Program-made: the position numbers and the translations under genes | Origin: an uncultured Faecalibacterium sp. | Lineage (GTDB): Bacteria > Bacillota > Clostridia > Oscillospirales > Ruminococcaceae | Assembly: GCA_934533135.1 (NCBI GenBank) | Contig: CAKTBG010000021.1 | Coordinates: 1 to 48,460 of the forward strand | Length of the DNA stretch: 48,460 bases | Direction of reading: 5' to 3' | Shown here: piece by piece, positions 48,394-48,460 of the stretch | How the letters are laid out: the number at the start of each line of letters is the position of its first letter | How positions within the stretch are numbered: position 1 is the first letter of the stretch | The notes under the pieces: generated by a model | Told to the model about the DNA's origin: nothing | The model's database searches: none | What the model saw: the letters and a program-made list of their open reading frames with translations, nothing else

Positions 48394-48460
48394 CACCGGC
48401 TGAGCCGGTGGCTTGAGTAAGCCCTAGAAGGGCATAATACTAGCAAAGCCCCTTAAGGGG
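48394..48460. mobile_element. Possible end of an IS200/IS605-like element or tandem terminator hairpins (truncated)
   Basis: CCACCGGCTGAGCCGGTGG, then AGGGC-type and CCCCTTAAGGGG short palindromes up to the window edge. Closely spaced small hairpins with no U-tract resemble the subterminal hairpins of IS200/IS605 elements. The first could simply terminate the GntR gene. Confidence 0.35.

Overview
The window looks like a chromosomal segment of a GC-rich gut Clostridia, most likely Faecalibacterium or a close Oscillospirales relative. The clues are protein style (pyruvate:ferredoxin oxidoreductase with an 8Fe ferredoxin, a RicT/YaaT-type protein, a fused FeoA-FeoB, many ATGA/GTGA overlaps) and interspersed palindromic repeats of a kind known from Faecalibacterium. 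The genus call is an inference from family knowledge, not a search result.

Layout. 1-3900: right end of an integrative mobilizable element (D5/P4-type primase-helicase fragment, inverted-repeat region, MobV relaxase, Xis-like protein, tyrosine integrase) ending in a tRNA-Arg(ACG) gene that is the probable attachment site. 4000-7830: two-subunit L-serine dehydratase, divergent from trigger factor and a BspA-like lipoprotein. 7860-8770: a convergent antisense locus with the architecture of a par/Fst type I toxin-antitoxin, then a MarR regulator coupled to a 26-residue membrane peptide. 8900-11800: MYG1 protein, a GIY-YIG/GNAT fusion, a small cassette bracketed by an 86-bp duplication, and a HAD phosphatase. 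12200-16740: branched-chain aminotransferase, then two alpha/beta-hydrolases and an ATP-grasp enzyme. 16800-17520: a complete type III toxin-antitoxin (ToxN/AbiQ with its repeat RNA). 17570-23670: FeoAB, a lipoprotein, GalE and GalM. 23840-25840: an AT-rich Eco47II-type restriction-modification cassette between duplicated terminators; its nuclease gene carries an in-frame TGA. 25850-38650: RND exporter, RicT, ferredoxin, tRNA/rRNA methyltransferases, YfcE, BirA, gamma-carbonic anhydrase, D,D-carboxypeptidase, HolB-like and rhomboid-like proteins. 39200-48460: MgtE with an unusual leader, a RelB/YoeB pair, NifJ, a Nudix hydrolase, a pseudouridine synthase and a GntR regulator.

Most notable signals. 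(1) The 32-residue GTG-start membrane peptide at 7978-8076 has its own promoter and terminator. A convergent promoter makes a short RNA repeating two blocks (13 and 10 nt) that are complementary to the toxin start region, as in Fst systems. (2) toxIN at 16822-17521. (3) Two copies of one ~120-nt intergenic RNA (about 34832-34953 and 41009-41129, both minus strand) have matching promoters, compensatory stems, terminators and an invariant single-stranded CCUCCU (anti-Shine-Dalgarno) segment. (4) The mgtE leader has a 28-codon upstream ORF beginning Met-Asp-Pro-Asp, a long-range stem followed by U5, and an anti-SD hairpin over the mgtE ribosome binding site.

Two accessory cassettes (10649-11204 and 23841-25840) are bracketed by direct repeats that contain transcription terminators, suggesting that terminators act as insertion points here. 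Very long open frames opposite mobV/xis/int, feoB, the RND gene and nifJ are GC-driven shadows and were not annotated.
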